Of a DNA stretch of 64,000 bases, positions 48,287 through 57,783 are shown piece by piece. The translations under genes and the position numbers were made by a program. The stretch's first letter is position 1; each line of letters begins with the position of its first letter. The DNA is taken from assembly GCF_030020805.1 (NCBI RefSeq), contig NZ_CP125098.1, positions 2,871,001-2,935,000 on the forward strand, read 5' to 3'. Below the pieces are notes generated by a model, which saw only the letters and a list, made by a program, of their open reading frames with translations, was not told the origin of the DNA and made no database searches. This DNA comes from Paenibacillus sp. RC67 (GTDB taxonomy: Bacteria > Bacillota > Bacilli > Paenibacillales > NBRC-103111).

Positions 48287-49528
48287 ATGAAAGCAGAGAT
48301 CATTGCCGTAGGAACCGAGCTGCTGCTAGGGCAAATCGTCAATACGAACGCCCAGTTCTTGTCTCGCGCTTGCGCGGATCTAGGGGTCAGTGTGTATTTT
48401 CAAACCGTGGTAGGAGACAATGAAAGCCGACTTATAGAAGCTATAAGGATCGCTGCAAGCCGAGCCGATCTGATTATTTTCACTGGAGGCCTTGGCCCGA
48501 CCCAGGATGATTTGACGAAAGATGCTCTAGCCGCTTTTTTGGGACGTAAACTACATATTCATCAACCATCGATGGACAAAATCGAGGCTTTTTTCCGCAA
48601 TCGTGGGGCGCATATGGTTGAGAGTAACAGACGGCAAGCCTTGATGCTTGAAAACAGTGACCCTCTGCCTAATGACACTGGAATGGCAGTTGGAGTTGCA
48701 TTAACCAGTGAACAGACACATTACGTACTTTTACCGGGTCCGCCTAAAGAAATGAAGCCGATGTTCGAACGGTATGCTGCAGCTTGGATTTCCAGTAAAA
48801 TGGAAGGTGTACAGCCGCTATATTCACGCATGTTGAAATTTGCTGGGATAGGGGAGTCGCTGCTTGAACATGAGCTGCTCGATTTGGTTCAGGTTCAATC
48901 TGATCCGACAATGGCTACTTATGCCAAGGAAGGCGAAGTGGCCGTTCGATTAACGACGCGTTCTGCTACCTGGGAAGAAGCTGAACTGAAATTAGCTCCA
49001 ATGGAGACTGAAATACGCAGCAGACTGGGGCAGCACATTTATGCGAATGAAGACGTGACCTTGGAAGAGGAGATCATTCGTTTAATGAAAGAGAAGCAGC
49101 AGCGGCTGGCTGTAGCGGAAAGTTGTACAGGAGGGCTAGTCAGTGACCTGCTGACCGCTGTAACGGGCAGCTCCTCCGTGTTTCAAGGCGGCATAGTCGT
49201 ATACACTAACGAATGGAAGCACAGGCTCTTAGGCGTCCCTATGGACGTTCTGGAAGGGAAGGATGCGCCTGGCGCGATTAGCGATGTAACAGCACGTAGG
49301 CTTGCGGAGAACCTGTTGGCGCAGTCAGGGACGGATTATGCTGTTGCTATTACCGGTGTAGCAGGTCCTGGCGAATCGGAAGGGAAGCCGGTAGGTCTCG
49401 TGTATATTGCCGTTGCACATAAGCAAGGAGAGACTGCTCTGAAGCAGCTTCAGCTTACTGGAAACCGGGAAATGATTAAGCTTCGTGCGGCAAAAAGCGC
49501 ATTATATCAGCTCTGGCAGCTTCTATAA
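48287..49528 (+). CDS. cinA: CinA family competence/damage-inducible protein
   Basis: Two-domain protein: N-terminal MoCF-like pyrophosphatase domain (about 1-170, GTELLLGQIVNTNA and FTGGLGPTQDD) and C-terminal nicotinamide mononucleotide amidase domain (about 255-413, VAESCTGGLVS, TGVAGPGE). It likely acts in NAD salvage. ATG 48287 follows GAGGAGATGAAGAT; the frame opens earlier at 48254. Length 413 aa is normal. It precedes recA as in many Firmicutes. Confidence 0.93.
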   Translation: MKAEIIAVGTELLLGQIVNTNAQFLSRACADLGVSVYFQTVVGDNESRLIEAIRIAASRADLIIFTGGLGPTQDDLTKDALAAFLGRKLHIHQPSMDKIEAFFRNRGAHMVESNRRQALMLENSDPLPNDTGMAVGVALTSEQTHYVLLPGPPKEMKPMFERYAAAWISSKMEGVQPLYSRMLKFAGIGESLLEHELLDLVQVQSDPTMATYAKEGEVAVRLTTRSATWEEAELKLAPMETEIRSRLGQHIYANEDVTLEEEIIRLMKEKQQRLAVAESCTGGLVSDLLTAVTGSSSVFQGGIVVYTNEWKHRLLGVPMDVLEGKDAPGAISDVTARRLAENLLAQSGTDYAVAITGVAGPGESEGKPVGLVYIAVAHKQGETALKQLQLTGNREMIKLRAAKSALYQLWQLL

Positions 49529-49556
49529 ACTTTACGAATAACTAATAAAATAGTGC

Positions 49557-49640
49557 TTGTAATTTATTTGTTGGATGTAATATAATAGGTTTAACGGAAG
49601 AACCGTAACAATGCATATACCTTGTTGCGGTTTTTATTTT
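49557..49640 (+). terminator. Promoter-like sequence plus hairpin between cinA and recA
   Basis: TTGTAA (49557-49562), 18 bases, TATAAT (49581-49586) is followed only 14 bases later by an 11-bp stem AACCGTAACAA / TTGTTGCGGTT (49601-49632) and TTTTTATTTT. The hairpin is a good terminator for cinA. If the promoter is active it would make an RNA of about 45 bases or an attenuated recA leader. Confidence 0.6.
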
Positions 49641-49650
49641 GACTAACAAT

Positions 49651-49664
49651 CGAATGTATGTTCG
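49651..49664 (+). promoter_or_regulatory. LexA (SOS) operator upstream of recA
   Basis: CGAATGTATGTTCG is a near-perfect match to the Firmicutes LexA box CGAACnnnnGTTCG (one mismatch). It lies between a TTGACT at 49639 and a TTGGCA-17-TATCAT promoter (49675-49703), in the place expected for SOS control of recA. Confidence 0.7.
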
Positions 49665-49674
49665 TAAAAAATGC

Positions 49675-49703
49675 TTGGCAATAGAGCAAAAACAAGTTAT
49701 CAT
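49675..49703 (+). promoter_or_regulatory. Candidate promoter of recA
   Basis: TTGGCA (49675-49680), 17-base spacer, TATCAT (49698-49703), 37 bases before the GTG start. TTGACT at 49639 is an alternative -35, but its -10 is poor. Confidence 0.5.
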
Positions 49704-49739
49704 GGAATTAATTATACAAGAGAAAAGGAAGTGACCGTT

Positions 49740-50792
49740 GTGTCAGATCGTCGCGCAGCATTGGAGAATGCACTCCGTCAAATCGAGAAGCAATTCGGTA
49801 AAGGCTCCATTATGAAATTGGGTGAATCCACTCATATGCAAGTAGAAACCATCCCAAGCGGATCGTTGGCTCTTGATATTGCACTAGGTATCGGCGGCTT
49901 CCCGCGTGGTAGAATTATAGAAGTATACGGACCAGAGTCCTCAGGTAAAACAACGGTAGCTCTTCATGCGATTGCTGAAGTGCAAAAGGCTGGCGGACAA
50001 GCTGCTTTTATCGACGCTGAGCATGCGCTTGATCCGTCATATGCGAGCAAACTTGGTATTAACATTGACGATTTGCTTCTATCTCAACCGGATACGGGAG
50101 AGCAAGCCTTGGAAATCGCTGAGGCACTCGTTCGAAGCGGCGCTGTTGACATTATTGTTATTGACTCCGTTGCGGCACTGGTACCAAAAGCTGAAATTGA
50201 AGGCGAGATGGGGGATTCCCACGTCGGTTTGCAAGCTCGTCTGATGTCTCAAGCTTTGCGTAAATTGTCTGGTGCTATCAACAAGTCCAAAGTTATTGCT
50301 ATTTTCATCAACCAGCTTCGTGAGAAAGTTGGCGTCATGTTCGGGAATCCGGAAACTACGCCAGGCGGACGCGCACTGAAGTTCTACTCGACGGTTCGAC
50401 TGGATGTTCGCCGCGTAGAGACTATCAAGCAAGGAAATGACATGGTTGGTAACCGTACAAGAATTAAGGTTGTTAAGAATAAAGTGGCACCTCCATTTAA
50501 GCAAGCAGATATTGACATCATGTACGGGGAGGGCATTTCCAGAGAAGGCAGTATCATCGACATCGGAAGCGAGATGGACATCGTACAGAAGAGCGGTGCA
50601 TGGTATTCCTTTAATAATGACCGACTTGGTCAAGGCCGCGAGAATGCGAAGCAATTCCTGAAGGAAAACCCGCATGTGGCAGATGTTATCGAGAAGAAGA
50701 TTCGTGAGAACAGCAATTTGACCGTTGCTAACGGCTCCGACCTCAGTAATAACGACGAGGACGAAGACGATTTGCTGGCATTTGAAGAATAA
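49740..50792 (+). CDS. recA: Recombinase RecA
   Basis: Strand-exchange and SOS co-protease protein. Walker [15 protein letters not shown] (about residues 65-78), [33 protein letters not shown] with Walker B (landmark), and the [22 protein letters not shown]-binding L2 loop region are present. A highly acidic tail ends the 350-aa protein. GTG 49740 gives the family N-terminus [11 protein letters not shown]; the longer frame from 49671 covers the promoter. No inteins. Confidence 0.98.
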   Translation: MSDRRAALENALRQIEKQFGKGSIMKLGESTHMQVETIPSGSLALDIALGIGGFPRGRIIEVYGPESSGKTTVALHAIAEVQKAGGQAAFIDAEHALDPSYASKLGINIDDLLLSQPDTGEQALEIAEALVRSGAVDIIVIDSVAALVPKAEIEGEMGDSHVGLQARLMSQALRKLSGAINKSKVIAIFINQLREKVGVMFGNPETTPGGRALKFYSTVRLDVRRVETIKQGNDMVGNRTRIKVVKNKVAPPFKQADIDIMYGEGISREGSIIDIGSEMDIVQKSGAWYSFNNDRLGQGRENAKQFLKENPHVADVIEKKIRENSNLTVANGSDLSNNDEDEDDLLAFEE

Positions 50793-50816
50793 ATAAAATT
50801 GAATCATATGGAATTC

Positions 50817-50850
50817 AGGCACCTGTACTTAGGTATAAGGTGCCTTTTCC
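50817..50850 (+). terminator. Terminator between recA and recX
   Basis: AGGCACCT (50817-50824) pairs with AGGTGCCT (50838-50845), followed by TTTTCC. Likely partial, leaving some read-through into recX. Confidence 0.7.
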
Positions 50851-50871
50851 TACATGTTTGGGGTGTTTTAG

Positions 50872-51582
50872 TTGGATGATGAGACAGAGACGATACACAG
50901 CGGAACGATTACCAAGATAGAGCGGCAAAAGCGTATCAAGGACAGATACAACCTCTTCATCGACGAGCAGTTCGCTTTCTCGGTACATGAAGATATATTG
51001 ATTAAACAGAGGCTTGTCAAAGGCACGGTTATTAGCATCGAACATTTTAAAGTGATCCTACATGCTCAAGAAAAGCAGCAAGCGTACCTGGATGCCATAC
51101 GTCTATTATCCGTACGTCTTCGTTCGGAGCATGAGCTAAAGGCACGGCTTAAGCAAAAGGGATATGAACCTGAGATCAGAGCTATCACATTGGATCGGTT
51201 ACGGCAAGAAAAGTATGTAGATGACGGATTATTTGCCGAACAGCTTACTATGCAGAGAATTCGGTCACAAAAAAAAGGGCGCAATTGGGTAAAGCAAGAG
51301 CTCAAACATAAGGGGCTGCAGCCAGAGCAAATTGTACAAGCCCTTGAACAGGTTGATGAAGCGACCGAGTATCGACATGCATTCGATCTTGTTTACAAAA
51401 AGTATCGTGCAGAATTTGCAGAAGATTCAGTGAAAGCAAGGAGAAAAGCTATGGGGTTCCTTATGCGAAGAGGGTATTCCTCAAGCTTGGTTTTGCGTGT
51501 TATGAGGGATCTGGTTAAGGCTTATGGAGCTGCAAATGAAGAGGATATGGACTTTTCTGAAGGTAGTTTTGAAGAATTTTAA
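50872..51582 (+). CDS. recX: RecA regulatory protein RecX
   Basis: RecX modulates RecA filaments. The helical three-repeat pattern is visible: AIRLLSVRLRSEHELKARLKQKGY, FAEQLTMQRIRSQKKGRNWVKQELKHKG and DSVKARRKAMGFLMRRGYSSSLVLRVM (landmarks only). Length 236 aa is normal for Firmicutes RecX. The start is TTG 50872 after TTGGGGTGTTTTAG. In B. subtilis recX is elsewhere; here it is directly after recA, the common order in other bacteria. Confidence 0.88.
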   Translation: MDDETETIHSGTITKIERQKRIKDRYNLFIDEQFAFSVHEDILIKQRLVKGTVISIEHFKVILHAQEKQQAYLDAIRLLSVRLRSEHELKARLKQKGYEPEIRAITLDRLRQEKYVDDGLFAEQLTMQRIRSQKKGRNWVKQELKHKGLQPEQIVQALEQVDEATEYRHAFDLVYKKYRAEFAEDSVKARRKAMGFLMRRGYSSSLVLRVMRDLVKAYGAANEEDMDFSEGSFEEF

Positions 51583-51862
51583 AGATGGACTAAACCCATA
51601 CAATCCCTATATTACAAGTATTATTAAGGATATGGATGGATTGGATAAATCATTTATGCTGTGGACACCTTGACAAGCTTCTTCGACAAAAGATAAAATA
51701 ATCATGTATAATTTTATACACAGAATCTTCCTGCTGTAATTAAATGGGGAGATTCCCAAAGTAAAATCGCCAATTTTTACTTTATCTTACGTTTGTTAAA
51801 CGGATTAAAAACCATACTGTCCCAAGCTTACCCCTTGGAGAAACAACGAGGAGGTGAACTGG
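51583..51862 (+). promoter_or_regulatory. Promoter and leader of rny
   Basis: The 280-base gap holds no gene that I can support. It contains TTGACA (51670-51675), 18-base spacer, TAAAAT (51694-51699), a good vegetative promoter. Its transcript would have a leader of about 155 bases with a small hairpin CGTTT-GTT-AAACG near 51788-51800. Confidence 0.6.
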
Positions 51863-53407
51863 ATGCTGAATCCGGCCATCTGGATCTTAATCATCCTCTT
51901 TGTTGGTGTGATTTGCTTAGGGATTGGTTATATTATCCGCAAGTCCATTGCAGAAGCGAAGATTTCTAGTGCCGAGCAAGCCGCTGAGCAGATTAAAGAA
52001 AATGCTAAGAAAGAAGCGGAGGCACTTAAGAAAGAGACGGTTCTGGAAGCTAAGGATGAGATTCACAAGCTCAGAACCGAAGCTGAAAAGGACATTCGTG
52101 ATCGTCGAAATGAAACACAACGATTAGAGAGACGATTGTTGCAAAAAGAGGAGTCGCTGGATAAAAAATTAGAATCTCTGGAAAAGAAAGAAGAGCAGGT
52201 CGCCAACAAAGAGAAAAGAATCGAAGAAACCCAATCGCAAATTGATGACATTTACAAGAATCAAGTTGCGGAGCTGGAACGGATATCCGCTCTCACGATG
52301 GATGATGCCAAGAACATTATCCTTACGAATGTCGAGCAGGAAGTTCGCCATGAGACAGCTCAATTAATTAAAGAAATCGAACAACAGGCTAAAGAAGAAG
52401 GCGACAAGAAGGCACGCGAAATTATTACGCTAGCTATCCAGAGATGTGCTGCTGATCATGTGGCAGAAACAACCGTTTCGGTCGTTTCCCTGCCGAATGA
52501 AGAAATGAAAGGGCGCATTATCGGTCGCGAAGGAAGAAATATCCGTGCACTGGAGACATTGACGGGAATCGATCTTATTATTGACGATACCCCTGAAGCA
52601 GTCATCCTGTCCGGTTTTGATCCAATTCGACGGGAAATTGCCCGTACTTCTCTTGAGAAACTGGTTGCAGACGGACGCATTCATCCCGCTCGCATTGAAG
52701 AAATGGTCGAGAAGTCACGTAAAGAAGTGGATGAGCGTATTCGTGAATACGGTGAACAAGCAACATTCGAAACCGGAGTTCACGGACTGCATCCTGATTT
52801 GATCAAAATTTTGGGCCGATTGAAATTTAGAACAAGTTATGGACAAAATGTGTTGAAGCATTCAATGGAAGTGGCCTACTTGACAGGTTTAATGGCTGGA
52901 GAACTCGGGGAAGACGTGACATTGGCGAAACGTGCCGGTCTCCTGCATGACATTGGTAAAGCTCTGGACCACGAAGTTGAAGGTTCGCACGTTGAAATTG
53001 GCGTAGAAATTGCCAAGAAGTACAAGGAGCATCCTGTCGTCATTAACAGTATTGCTTCTCACCACGGAGATTGTGAAGCCACATCGGTTATAGCGATGCT
53101 GGTTGGCGCGGCAGATGCTTTATCAGCTGCACGCCCTGGCGCTCGTCGTGAAACGCTGGAAACCTATATCAAGCGTCTTGAGAAGCTTGAAGAAATTTCC
53201 GAATCGTTCGAAGGAGTCGAGAAATCGTACGCCATTCAAGCGGGCCGTGAAGTAAGGGTAATGGTACAGCCGGAGAAGGTTGATGATACAGAAGCGTTCC
53301 GCTTGGCACGCGATATAACGAAGAAAATCGAGGGTGAGCTGGATTATCCGGGACATATTAAGGTAACGGTTATCCGCGAGACTCGTGCAGTAGAATACGC
53401 TAAATAA
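51863..53407 (+). CDS. rny: Ribonuclease Y
   Basis: Membrane-anchored endoribonuclease that starts mRNA decay. N-terminal membrane helix (residues about 5-25), long Glu/Lys-rich coiled coil (about 30-200), KH domain (about 205-265, [17 protein letters not shown]) and HD domain (about 330-425) with catalytic [10 protein letters not shown] near residue 362. ATG 51863 has GAGGAGG eight bases upstream and gives 514 aa; GTG 51854 lies inside the ribosome site. Confidence 0.96.
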   Translation: MLNPAIWILIILFVGVICLGIGYIIRKSIAEAKISSAEQAAEQIKENAKKEAEALKKETVLEAKDEIHKLRTEAEKDIRDRRNETQRLERRLLQKEESLDKKLESLEKKEEQVANKEKRIEETQSQIDDIYKNQVAELERISALTMDDAKNIILTNVEQEVRHETAQLIKEIEQQAKEEGDKKAREIITLAIQRCAADHVAETTVSVVSLPNEEMKGRIIGREGRNIRALETLTGIDLIIDDTPEAVILSGFDPIRREIARTSLEKLVADGRIHPARIEEMVEKSRKEVDERIREYGEQATFETGVHGLHPDLIKILGRLKFRTSYGQNVLKHSMEVAYLTGLMAGELGEDVTLAKRAGLLHDIGKALDHEVEGSHVEIGVEIAKKYKEHPVVINSIASHHGDCEATSVIAMLVGAADALSAARPGARRETLETYIKRLEKLEEISESFEGVEKSYAIQAGREVRVMVQPEKVDDTEAFRLARDITKKIEGELDYPGHIKVTVIRETRAVEYAK

Positions 53408-53430
53408 CTAATTGCATACACTAAGAGGAA

Positions 53431-53458
53431 AAGTGGCTGAATAAGCCACTTTTCTTTT
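53431..53458 (+). terminator. Terminator after rny
   Basis: AAGTGGCT (53431-53438) pairs with AGCCACTT (53444-53451), followed by TTCTTTTCC. Confidence 0.8.
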
Positions 53459-53496
53459 CCACTTAGAAGGGTCATCGAAAGAAAGGGAGCACAAGA

Positions 53497-54291
53497 ATGA
53501 GAATTTTATTTATTGGTGATATTGTTGGATCAGTTGGTAGGAAGGCGGTTAAAGCTTGCTTACCGGGACTAAAATCCAAATTGAATCCGACATTTATTAT
53601 AGCGAATGGGGAAAACGCAGCTGCCGGGAGAGGAATTACTTCTGCAATAGTGAAAGAATTGTTCGAGATGGGCGTTCATGGGATTACAATGGGCAATCAT
53701 ACTTGGGATCAAAAGGAGATATTTGATTTCATTGATGATGAAGAGCGTATGGTTCGTCCGGCGAATTTTCCAAAAGGAACCCCAGGCAGAGGCTTTACGA
53801 CAATTAAAGTAAAAGACCAGGAGCTGGTCATTATCAATGTCCAAGGGCGCACATTCCTGCCGCCGCTCGACTGTCCTTTTGAAAAAGTCGATACCATTCT
53901 AGATAGCGTTAAGAAAAAGAACAAATATGTATTGGTTGACTTTCACGCTGAAGCGACCTCTGAGAAGCTGGCTATGGGCTGGCATTTGGATGGAAGAGTA
54001 TCGGCTGTAGTTGGCACTCATACTCATGTTCAGACGCATGACGAGCGTATTCTGCCTCAAGGAACTGCCTATGTAACCGATGTGGGAATGGTGGGACCAA
54101 GAGACGGTATTTTGGGAATGGAGAGAGGCGCAGTGCTTCAAAAGTTTAAAACACAGCTCCCTGTCCGATTCGTTGTGGATGAAGGCAAATGGCACTTCCA
54201 TGCAGTTTGTATAGATCTGGATCCGGCTACAGGCCTCGGGAAAAAAATACAATTAATCCGTATGGAAGAGGATCAATTCATCATAGATTAA
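53497..54291 (+). CDS. ymdB: YmdB metallophosphodiesterase
   Basis: Calcineurin-like metallophosphodiesterase reported in B. subtilis to hydrolyse cyclic nucleotides and to influence biofilm and motility choice. Metal-site motifs: GDIVGSVGRKA at the N-terminus, ANGENAAAGRG (about residue 36), GNHTWDQKE (about 67), VDFHAEATSEK and GTHTHVQTHDE (about 176). Length 264 aa is normal. Its place after rny is conserved. Confidence 0.94.
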   Translation: MRILFIGDIVGSVGRKAVKACLPGLKSKLNPTFIIANGENAAAGRGITSAIVKELFEMGVHGITMGNHTWDQKEIFDFIDDEERMVRPANFPKGTPGRGFTTIKVKDQELVIINVQGRTFLPPLDCPFEKVDTILDSVKKKNKYVLVDFHAEATSEKLAMGWHLDGRVSAVVGTHTHVQTHDERILPQGTAYVTDVGMVGPRDGILGMERGAVLQKFKTQLPVRFVVDEGKWHFHAVCIDLDPATGLGKKIQLIRMEEDQFIID

Positions 54292-54336
54292 TTATCTGAC
54301 AATTCGGAATTATTAGTTTAATACTATCTTCGGGAA

Positions 54337-54366
54337 GAAGGAATTATTGACAAATTCCTAGAATAT
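54337..54366 (+). promoter_or_regulatory. Sigma-H promoter of spoVS
   Basis: GAAGGAATT (54337-54345), 12-base spacer, CTAGAATAT (54358-54366), matching the sigma-H pattern RnAGGAwWW / RnnGAATww at all but one position. spoVS is a known sigma-H gene in B. subtilis. Confidence 0.7.
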
Positions 54367-54411
54367 GATTAGTACTGGAAGCAATCCATCATTCCCGAGG
54401 AGGTACTTTTC

Positions 54412-54672
54412 ATGGAAGTATTAAAAGTTTCAGCAAAGTCCAATCCTAACTCCGTAGCCGGCGCGTTAGCAGGGGTATTGCGCGAACGTGGTGCAGCTGA
54501 GCTGCAGGCAATCGGGGCTGGAGCTCTCAACCAAGCGATAAAAGCAGTAGCGATTGCACGAGGATTTGTGGCTCCCAGCGGGGTTGATTTGATTTGCATA
54601 CCAGCGTTTACGGATATTGTGATTGACGGAGAAGATCGTACGGCCATAAAGCTTATTGTTGAACCGAGATAG
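54412..54672 (+). CDS. spoVS: Stage V sporulation protein S
   Basis: Small Alba-like protein needed for normal sporulation timing. The 86-aa sequence is typical: MEVLKVSAKSNPNSVAGALA at the N-terminus and a well-conserved middle (GAGALNQAIKAVAIARGFV). ATG 54412 follows GAGGAGGTACTTTTC. It has its own sigma-H-type promoter and a terminator. Confidence 0.97.
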   Translation: MEVLKVSAKSNPNSVAGALAGVLRERGAAELQAIGAGALNQAIKAVAIARGFVAPSGVDLICIPAFTDIVIDGEDRTAIKLIVEPR

Positions 54673-54719
54673 GAAGATAAATTAGAATTGCAGTACTTCA
54701 TTATTTTGAATTCAAACAC

Positions 54720-54749
54720 ACCTGTTTACTTTGTAGACAGGTTTTTTTA
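54720..54749 (+). terminator. Terminator after spoVS
   Basis: ACCTGT (54720-54725) pairs with ACAGGT (54737-54742), followed by TTTTTTT. Confidence 0.75.
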
Positions 54750-54858
54750 TTGCCTTTACACACGTTACCCTAAGAACGGAAATGAATAGAATTACTGAGA
54801 TTTCCTTCGGATAGAGGAATTTATATGTAATTATTCATGTCGAGGAGCGTGAAGAAGT

Positions 54859-55803
54859 ATGACAATTATTGATGGACACTGCGATGTATTGTACAAAATG
54901 TATCAAAAACGAGATTTGGACTTTTATAATTCACAATCAACGGGACTTGATGTCACCTTTTCCAGAATGGTGCAGTCAGGAGTGAAGATCCAGTTTTTTG
55001 CTATATTTTTATCTGAAGCTATCCGACAACCTTATTTTGATCATTATTTAGAGTACATAAATATTTTTTATCAGAAAATCATTTCCGATCCGCGCATCAA
55101 ACTAATTAAAAACCAAACAGATTTACTTGAAGTCATGAGTGGAACCAAGAAGGGGGCCATTCTAACGCTAGAAGGAGCAGATGCAATTCAAGATAATCCC
55201 CTGTACACTCAAACATTGTTCTATCTCGGAATTCGATTAATTGGGGTGACTTGGAATTATGGCAATTGGGCAGCAGACGGCGTCTTGGAGCCGAGGCAAG
55301 GAGGATTTTCAAAAAAAGGAATAAGATTTATTAAAGAATGCAACGATTTGGGTATAATGATGGATGTGTCCCATCTATCCGAAAAATCGTTTTGGGATGT
55401 GGCTGCCATGTCGGCAAAGCCGTTTGTGGCCACTCATTCCAACGCTAAGGCAGTATGCGGGCATCCCCGTAACTTGGATGATGATCAGATCAAAGCAATA
55501 ATTCAAAAGCAAGGCAGGATCGGCATCACGTTTGTTCCATGGTTCGTAAATGATCAAGGATCGGCATCCATCAGCGATTTAGCAAAGCATATTGATCATA
55601 TATGCGCATTAGGCGGCGAGAAGCAGCTAGTAATCGGTTCAGATTTCGACGGGATTAGTCAATGGATCCCTAATCTTGAGCATACTGGTCAGTACGATGA
55701 GCTTGCTCAATATTTAAGCAAGCACTATAAGGATGAGTGGATTAAAGACTTCTTTTATCGCAATTGGTACCGATTCTTAGAAAAGAATTTACCTGTTAAT
55801 TAA
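54859..55803 (+). CDS. Membrane dipeptidase (peptidase M19 family)
   Basis: Zinc dipeptidase of the renal dipeptidase/amidohydrolase superfamily. Metal motif DGHCDV with His7 and Asp9; bridging Glu probably in LTLEGADAI (about residue 112); MDVSHLSEKSFWDV (about 175) and ATHSNAKAVCGHPRN (about 197) carry the two further His; IGSDFDGIS holds the last Asp. Length 314 aa is normal. No signal peptide, so it is probably cytosolic despite the family name. B. subtilis has tdh-kbl near here instead. Confidence 0.9.
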   Translation: MTIIDGHCDVLYKMYQKRDLDFYNSQSTGLDVTFSRMVQSGVKIQFFAIFLSEAIRQPYFDHYLEYINIFYQKIISDPRIKLIKNQTDLLEVMSGTKKGAILTLEGADAIQDNPLYTQTLFYLGIRLIGVTWNYGNWAADGVLEPRQGGFSKKGIRFIKECNDLGIMMDVSHLSEKSFWDVAAMSAKPFVATHSNAKAVCGHPRNLDDDQIKAIIQKQGRIGITFVPWFVNDQGSASISDLAKHIDHICALGGEKQLVIGSDFDGISQWIPNLEHTGQYDELAQYLSKHYKDEWIKDFFYRNWYRFLEKNLPVN

Positions 55804-56031
55804 TGTCATATCTTTATTGTAGATATATGCTATATGGACTGATCTATTTTCGGTATGGATATCATCTAAAAATACTATCTTTCAATTTGGACCAAACTAC
55901 TTGCTTTTTATCTGGTAAAGTCATATTATTTGGATGACAACTGAAAGAAATTTTTTATCCATTTGTGAAATTTCTTTTAAGCTTAAGTTGATCTATTGCA
56001 GTGTCAGTGACATTAAAAGGAGTGGACAACG
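55804..56031 (+). repeat. Gap before korA with a 10-bp inverted repeat
   Basis: No gene is visible in these 228 bases. AAAGAAATTT (55944-55953) and AAATTTCTTT (55968-55977) form a perfect 10-bp inverted repeat with a 14-base spacer, about 55 bases before the korA start. It could be a regulator-binding site or a weak terminator of the dipeptidase gene. Confidence 0.5.
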
Positions 56032-57783
56032 GTGATTAGCCAATTATCTTGGAAGATCGGAGGACAACAAGGGGAAGGTGTAGAAAGTACCGACAAAATC
56101 TTCTCGACGGCATTGAATCGTCTTGGATATTATTTGTACGGGTACCGTCATTTCTCCTCTCGTATTAAGGGGGGACACACCAACAACAAGATCAGAATCA
56201 GTACGAAACCAATTCGTGCGATTTCCGACGACTTGGATATCCTTGTTGCATTTGACCAAGAAACCATCGATTTGAATGCGCATGAGCTTCGTGAGAATGG
56301 CGTAGTTGTAGCAGACGCCAAATTTAATCCTGTTGTGCCTGAAGGCGTTAAAGCTCGTTTGTTCCCTGTACCTATCACAGCGATTGCTGAAGAGCTCGGA
56401 ACATCCCTATTTAAGAACATGGCTGCTTCCGGCGCATCTTGGGCATTGCTTGGTTTGCCTCTGGAAGTATTTAATAAAGCGGTAGAGGAAGAGTTCGGAC
56501 GTAAAGGTCCGGCTGTTGTTGAGAAAAACATTGAAGCGGTTCGCAAAGCGGCTGAGTTCATTCTGGAAATGAACGGCGGTCCATTGCCTGAGTTCCAACT
56601 TGAGCCTGCTGACGGCAAACAAAAGCTGTTCATCATCGGTAACGATGCTATCGGCTTGGGTGCTGTAGCTGCCGGCTGTCGTTTCATGCCTGCATATCCG
56701 ATCACACCTGCTTCGGAGATCATGGAATACTTAATCAAAGCATTGCCTAAATTCGGCGGTACGGTAATCCAAACTGAGGATGAGATCGCAGCTGTAACTA
56801 TGGCTATCGGCGGTAACTACGGTGGCGTACGTACAATGACTGCATCTGCAGGTCCTGGTCTTGCCCTGATGATGGAAGCTATCGGCCTTGCCGGTATGAC
56901 AGAAACTCCAATTGTTATCGTTGATACACAACGTGGAGGTCCAAGTACAGGTCTTCCAACAAAACAAGAGCAATCCGACTTGTATGCAATGATCTACGGA
57001 ACACATGGTGAAATTCCAAAAATCGTTCTGTCCCCATCCACAATTGAAGAGTGCTTCTATGATACAGTTGAAGCATTCAACCTGGCTGAAAAATATCAAG
57101 TGCCAGTTATCTTGTTGACAGATCTTCAGCTTTCCCTGGGTAAACAATCCAGTGAATTGTTGGATTACAATAAAATCGTTATCGACCGCGGCCAATTGGT
57201 TCAAGGTGAATTGCCTCCGACGGAAGAAAACAAATTGTTCAAACGTTATGAGTTTACTCAAGACGGCGTTTCTCCAAGATCGATTCCTGGTCAAAAATAC
57301 GGTTTGCACCACGTTACAGGCGTAGAGCATGACCAAGAAGGACGTCCATCAGAAAGCACGGAAAACCGTAAAAAAATGATGGATAAACGTATGGAGAAAT
57401 TGAAACACGTGAAAGTAACGAACCCGATCCTTGTAGATGCTCCTCACGAAGAAGCGGATCTGCTGCTTATCGGTATGGGCTCCACTGGTGGAACCATCGA
57501 CGAGGGAAGAGCGCGTTTGGAGAAACAAGGTATCAAAACAAATCACGTGACTGTTCGTTTGATGCATCCTTTCCCTGCTGAAGAGCTTAAAGCTCAAATG
57601 GCAAAAGCAAAAACGGTTGTTGTTATCGAAAACAACGCAACGGCTCAATTGGCTTCCTTGATCAAATTGAACGTTGGTTCTGCAGATAAAATCAAGAGCT
57701 TGTTGAAATATAACGGTAACCCATTCTTGCCAGCAGAAATCACTACATTTTGTCAGGAGTTGAGTCCAGTATGGCAACGTTAA
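56032..57783 (+). CDS. korA: 2-oxoacid:ferredoxin oxidoreductase, fused gamma-alpha subunit (KorA)
   Basis: With KorB oxidatively decarboxylates a 2-oxoacid (probably 2-oxoglutarate) to the acyl-CoA, reducing ferredoxin. The N-terminal gamma domain (about 1-190, GGQQGEGVESTDKIF, then YRHFSSRIKGGH) is fused to the alpha domain (about 200-583, PAYPITPASEIME, then GGNYGGVRTMTASAGPG). Length 583 aa is typical of the fused form. GTG start at 56032 follows AAAAGGAGTGG. korB overlaps its end by 13 bases. Confidence 0.93.
   Translation: MISQLSWKIGGQQGEGVESTDKIFSTALNRLGYYLYGYRHFSSRIKGGHTNNKIRISTKPIRAISDDLDILVAFDQETIDLNAHELRENGVVVADAKFNPVVPEGVKARLFPVPITAIAEELGTSLFKNMAASGASWALLGLPLEVFNKAVEEEFGRKGPAVVEKNIEAVRKAAEFILEMNGGPLPEFQLEPADGKQKLFIIGNDAIGLGAVAAGCRFMPAYPITPASEIMEYLIKALPKFGGTVIQTEDEIAAVTMAIGGNYGGVRTMTASAGPGLALMMEAIGLAGMTETPIVIVDTQRGGPSTGLPTKQEQSDLYAMIYGTHGEIPKIVLSPSTIEECFYDTVEAFNLAEKYQVPVILLTDLQLSLGKQSSELLDYNKIVIDRGQLVQGELPPTEENKLFKRYEFTQDGVSPRSIPGQKYGLHHVTGVEHDQEGRPSESTENRKKMMDKRMEKLKHVKVTNPILVDAPHEEADLLLIGMGSTGGTIDEGRARLEKQGIKTNHVTVRLMHPFPAEELKAQMAKAKTVVVIENNATAQLASLIKLNVGSADKIKSLLKYNGNPFLPAEITTFCQELSPVWQR

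Noticed and set aside
50079..50822. 247-residue - strand frame inside recA
   Set aside because: Shadow of RecA; the sense strand is intact and recognisable throughout.
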